A stretch of 7,393 nt of DNA, taken from assembly GCA_009845505.1 (NCBI GenBank), contig VXZL01000430.1, positions 1-7,393 of the forward strand, given 5' to 3'. The notes beneath the pieces were generated by a model that did not search any database, was not told the origin of the DNA, and saw only the letters and a program-made list of their open reading frames with translations. Shown here piece after piece: positions 5,695 to 7,393 of this stretch; the first letter of the stretch is position 1, and the number at the start of each line of letters is the position of its first letter. The stretch is from Candidatus Poribacteria bacterium (GTDB taxonomy: Bacteria > Poribacteria > WGA-4E > WGA-3G). Made by a program: the position numbers and the translations under genes.

Positions 5695-7094
5695 TCAAGG
5701 GGCACAGAAACATCCACGGGCAACCACATCAAAACCGTTGTCCCTTCACCCGATGTGCTTTCAATCTCCACACTTCCGCCATGCTCTTCAAGAATCCGTT
5801 TTACGTTCGCTAACCCGAGTCCGGTGCCTTTCGTTTTCCGGGTAAAAAACGGCTCAAAGAGATGTCCCAAATTTTCCTCTGGTATTCCCATACCGGTGTC
5901 CGTGACTTTAATACAGATGCTATCCTCTTTCGCGAATGTGGACACCTTCAATTCACCGCCTTGCGGCATCGCCTCCATCGCGTTCAGAACAACGTTCATA
6001 AACGCCTGCTTCAATTTATCCGAATCAAACTGAACTTCTGGGGTTACAGGTGACACGTCTAACACTAACTGAATCTGGTGGTGTGCCAAATTGGCTTCCA
6101 TCAGAGCCAAGACCTCTTGTAGGACAGGCGCGAGCGGTTGTTGTTTAAGATTAAGTGCTGTGGGGCGTGAAAAGTCCATCAACCCTTTGACGATGGTGTC
6201 AATCCGTTCAATCTCCTCAAGGATATAACGGAGCGATTGTTGATGTTTTTCTGTTGACATTTCCGGTTTCTGCATCAGCAGCTGTGCCAGCATCCGCATA
6301 GATGACAACGGATTTCGGATCTCGTGTGCGAACGCAGCAGACATCTTTCCAGCCGTTGCCAGACGCTCCGCTTGAATCAACTGATCCCTTGACTGTTTCA
6401 AATCTCTGGTCATCTGATTAAACGCAGTGGCGAGATCACCTATTTCATCGTTTGTTTTAATGTCGCACTGTTCGTCTAAATCCCCAGTCGCGACCCGCGC
6501 TGTGGAGTCGACCAAATTTTTGATTGGATTCGTCAAGTTTTTCCCAATCCGTTGGCTAATAAAAGCAACCAGCACCAGGACGAGGACAGCAATACTGAGC
6601 ATATACCATGTGAAAGTCCGTTTTGCCTCAGCGATAGCGTCCATCGGACGCAGCAAACAGTAGAAACGTCCGAATTCAAGCGGAAGATAGAAAACCTTAT
6701 ACGGTTTCCCGGCGAGTGTAACGTCTTGTGTAACGGATGTTCCGTCTGGGTTTTCAAAACGCTGCTTGACCTCGCCGAGCCGCATTTTATCCGCCAAATT
6801 CGCCCAGTCCTGCTCTGCATCCGAGAGTCTGTCGAGCGAATTGTAGTTGAGCGTGTAGTCGGAACCGAAAATCATAATCTCAACGCTGTAGGCACGCCTG
6901 AGTTTTTCTTGATCTTGTTCAAAATAACCCGTTTCTATGATGGTATCAAGCCAACTTTCCGTTTCACGCGTAAATTGTTCGCTATACTTCCACGCAAAGA
7001 TTTCGATAGCCACCAAAGGTAGCACAATAGCAATGACAGCAAAGAGCAGTAGGAACGGGAGAACGATCTTGGTTTGAATACTATACCGACGCAT
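5682..7094 (-). CDS. Membrane-bound sensor histidine kinase (HAMP, HisKA, HATPase_c)
   Basis: The 470-residue protein autophosphorylates a histidine and would pass the phosphate to a response regulator. Numbered from the ATG at nt 7094: TM1 at about 9-33; an extracytoplasmic sensor region at about 34-159 with no recognised ligand motif; TM2 at about 160-183; HAMP at about 184-233 (NPIK.LVDS, then DEIGDLATAFNQM); H-box AFAHEIRNPL with H257; N-box with N371 in VVLNAMEAMP; G1 box DTGMGI at 399-404; F-box LFEPFF at 412-417; G2 box KGTGLGLA. All catalytic boxes are intact. The H-box style resembles NtrB/AtoS/ZraS-type kinases, which often partner sigma-54 regulators. A GTG nine bases upstream is also in frame, but ATG has the better ribosome-site spacing. 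No response regulator follows; a Uma2 remnant does. The gene is convergent with the surface-protein genes, so its target cannot be read from context. Confidence 0.93.
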   Translation of the reverse strand: MRRYSIQTKIVLPFLLLFAVIAIVLPLVAIEIFAWKYSEQFTRETESWLDTIIETGYFEQDQEKLRRAYSVEIMIFGSDYTLNYNSLDRLSDAEQDWANLADKMRLGEVKQRFENPDGTSVTQDVTLAGKPYKVFYLPLEFGRFYCLLRPMDAIAEAKRTFTWYMLSIAVLVLVLVAFISQRIGKNLTNPIKNLVDSTARVATGDLDEQCDIKTNDEIGDLATAFNQMTRDLKQSRDQLIQAERLATAGKMSAAFAHEIRNPLSSMRMLAQLLMQKPEMSTEKHQQSLRYILEEIERIDTIVKGLMDFSRPTALNLKQQPLAPVLQEVLALMEANLAHHQIQLVLDVSPVTPEVQFDSDKLKQAFMNVVLNAMEAMPQGGELKVSTFAKEDSICIKVTDTGMGIPEENLGHLFEPFFTRKTKGTGLGLANVKRILEEHGGSVEIESTSGEGTTVLMWLPVDVSVPLDQKL

Positions 7095-7102
7095 CGGGTT
7101 CA

Positions 7103-7107
7103 CCCTT
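7103..7107 (-). promoter_or_regulatory. Ribosome binding site deciding the kinase start
   Basis: AAGGG on the minus strand lies 8 bases before the ATG at nt 7094. The alternative GTG at nt 7103-7101 overlaps this motif and would have no spacer, so ATG is preferred. Confidence 0.65.
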
Positions 7108-7110
7108 TTC

Positions 7111-7250
7111 TTATACCAATTCTAATTGATAATTCCTCTTAAAAGGTTGGCTATTTTTCAGCACTGCTCGGTGCGGTTAGAAACCGCACCTACTGGGTGT
7201 GACGTGAGTGGGTTCGGTTAATGCGAGATAAACTTTTAGAAATGGTATTA
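7111..7250. mobile_element. Candidate 140-bp miniature inverted-repeat element (MITE-like)
   Basis: The ends TTATACCAATTCTAA (nt 7111-7125) and TTAGAAATGGTATTA (nt 7236-7250) are inverted repeats matching at 13 of 15 positions. If the element proper runs from nt 7114 to 7247, both sides are flanked by TTA, a possible 3-bp target duplication, although three bases is weak evidence. Inside lies a perfect 9-bp palindrome with a 3-base loop (GGTGCGGTT at 7170-7178, AACCGCACC at 7182-7190), like a REP-type hairpin. No coding frame is present. It ends about 16 bases before the kinase ATG, so it may supply the leader or promoter of that gene. The family is not recognised. Confidence 0.45.
7170..7190. 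repeat. Perfect GC-rich palindrome, REP-like
   Basis: GGTGCGGTT, loop AGA, AACCGCACC gives a 9-bp stem with six G-C pairs. No T-run follows on either strand, so a terminator is less likely than a dispersed REP-like hairpin. From memory, similar GTGCGGTT..AACCGCAC palindromes recur between genes in poribacterial assemblies; this was not checked. Confidence 0.6.
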
Positions 7251-7393
7251 CATTGGGACTACGAGAGATTATACAAACTGATATTGTTATCAGTATAACC
7301 CAAAAGGATAGGCAGGTCAACGTATATACAGCGTGAGCTTGAAAATAAAATCGTAGGTCGGGTAGAGCGGTAAATACACATGAAAAACCCTAT
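7251..7393. other. Noncoding right end with a dyad and a possible start codon at the edge
   Basis: The stretch has no convincing coding frame. It holds an inverted repeat ACTGATA / TATCAGT (nt 7277-7283 and 7288-7294, 4-base loop), which could be an operator or a weak hairpin. The sequence CGTAGGTCGGGTAGAGCG (nt 7352-7369) resembles half of a common dispersed intergenic repeat, from memory only. At nt 7380 an ATG begins MKNP before the window ends; the lysine after Met would suit a signal peptide, but only 14 bases are visible and no strong ribosome binding site precedes it. Confidence 0.3.

Noticed and set aside
5513..5845. 110-codon plus-strand frame starting in the convergent gap
   Set aside because: Most of it is antisense to the kinase ATPase domain, and the composition looks like a shadow frame rather than a protein.
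6552..7022. 156-codon plus-strand frame antisense to the kinase
   Set aside because: It overlaps the kinase membrane and sensor regions fully, and has no ribosome binding site or domain signature.
7110..7115. TATAAG on the minus strand as a -10 box for the kinase gene
   Set aside because: It is only about 15 bases from the ATG, has no fair -35 box at 16-18 bp, and overlaps the candidate element end.
7170..7190. Intrinsic terminator
   Set aside because: The stem is strong but no T-run follows on either strand, and it is upstream of the kinase rather than at a gene end.

Overview
The window most likely comes from Candidatus Poribacteria or a close relative. The main reason is a 95-residue C-terminal module seen twice (starts at nt 641 and nt 5211). 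It contains the phrases LLPNYPNPFNPETWIPYHLA, LDLGHQ.AGYY, WDG.N and VASGIYFY, which I associate with the many secreted proteins of that group. Cohesin and dockerin modules on surface proteins and a Uma2-type remnant also fit. The taxonomic call is from recall, not from a search.

Layout. (1) nt 2-928, plus strand: the 3' part of a secreted leucine-rich-repeat protein ending in a dockerin pair, a helical linker and the C-terminal sorting-type module. (2) After only 34 bp, nt 963-5498, plus strand: a 1511-residue exported protein. Its order is signal peptide, cohesin-like domain, helical segment, seven Ig-like repeats, a C39-like cysteine peptidase domain with a complete Gln/Cys/His/Asp set, an unassigned segment and the same C-terminal module. 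(3) nt 5499-5681: convergent intergenic region holding a 43-codon C-terminal remnant of a Uma2-family (DUF820) gene on the minus strand. (4) nt 5682-7094, minus strand: a membrane-bound HAMP/HisKA/HATPase sensor histidine kinase with no response regulator visible beside it. (5) nt 7104-7393: noncoding, with a candidate 140-bp miniature inverted-repeat element just upstream of the kinase, a second dyad, and possibly the first four codons of another gene at the right edge.

How the parts may fit together. The two plus-strand genes look like one transcription unit for cell-surface or extracellular proteins. One carries a dockerin and the other a cohesin, so their products could bind each other. 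The second protein would then be a large scaffold or adhesin that displays a papain-like peptidase. The arrangement of cohesin, Big_1-like repeat stalk, C39-like peptidase and sorting tail is the most unusual thing here. Its repeats also show a recent two-domain (ABAB) duplication at the DNA level, and the gene carries C8 and T8 tracts that could allow length or phase variation. The kinase is convergent with these genes and no functional link can be shown from the sequence.
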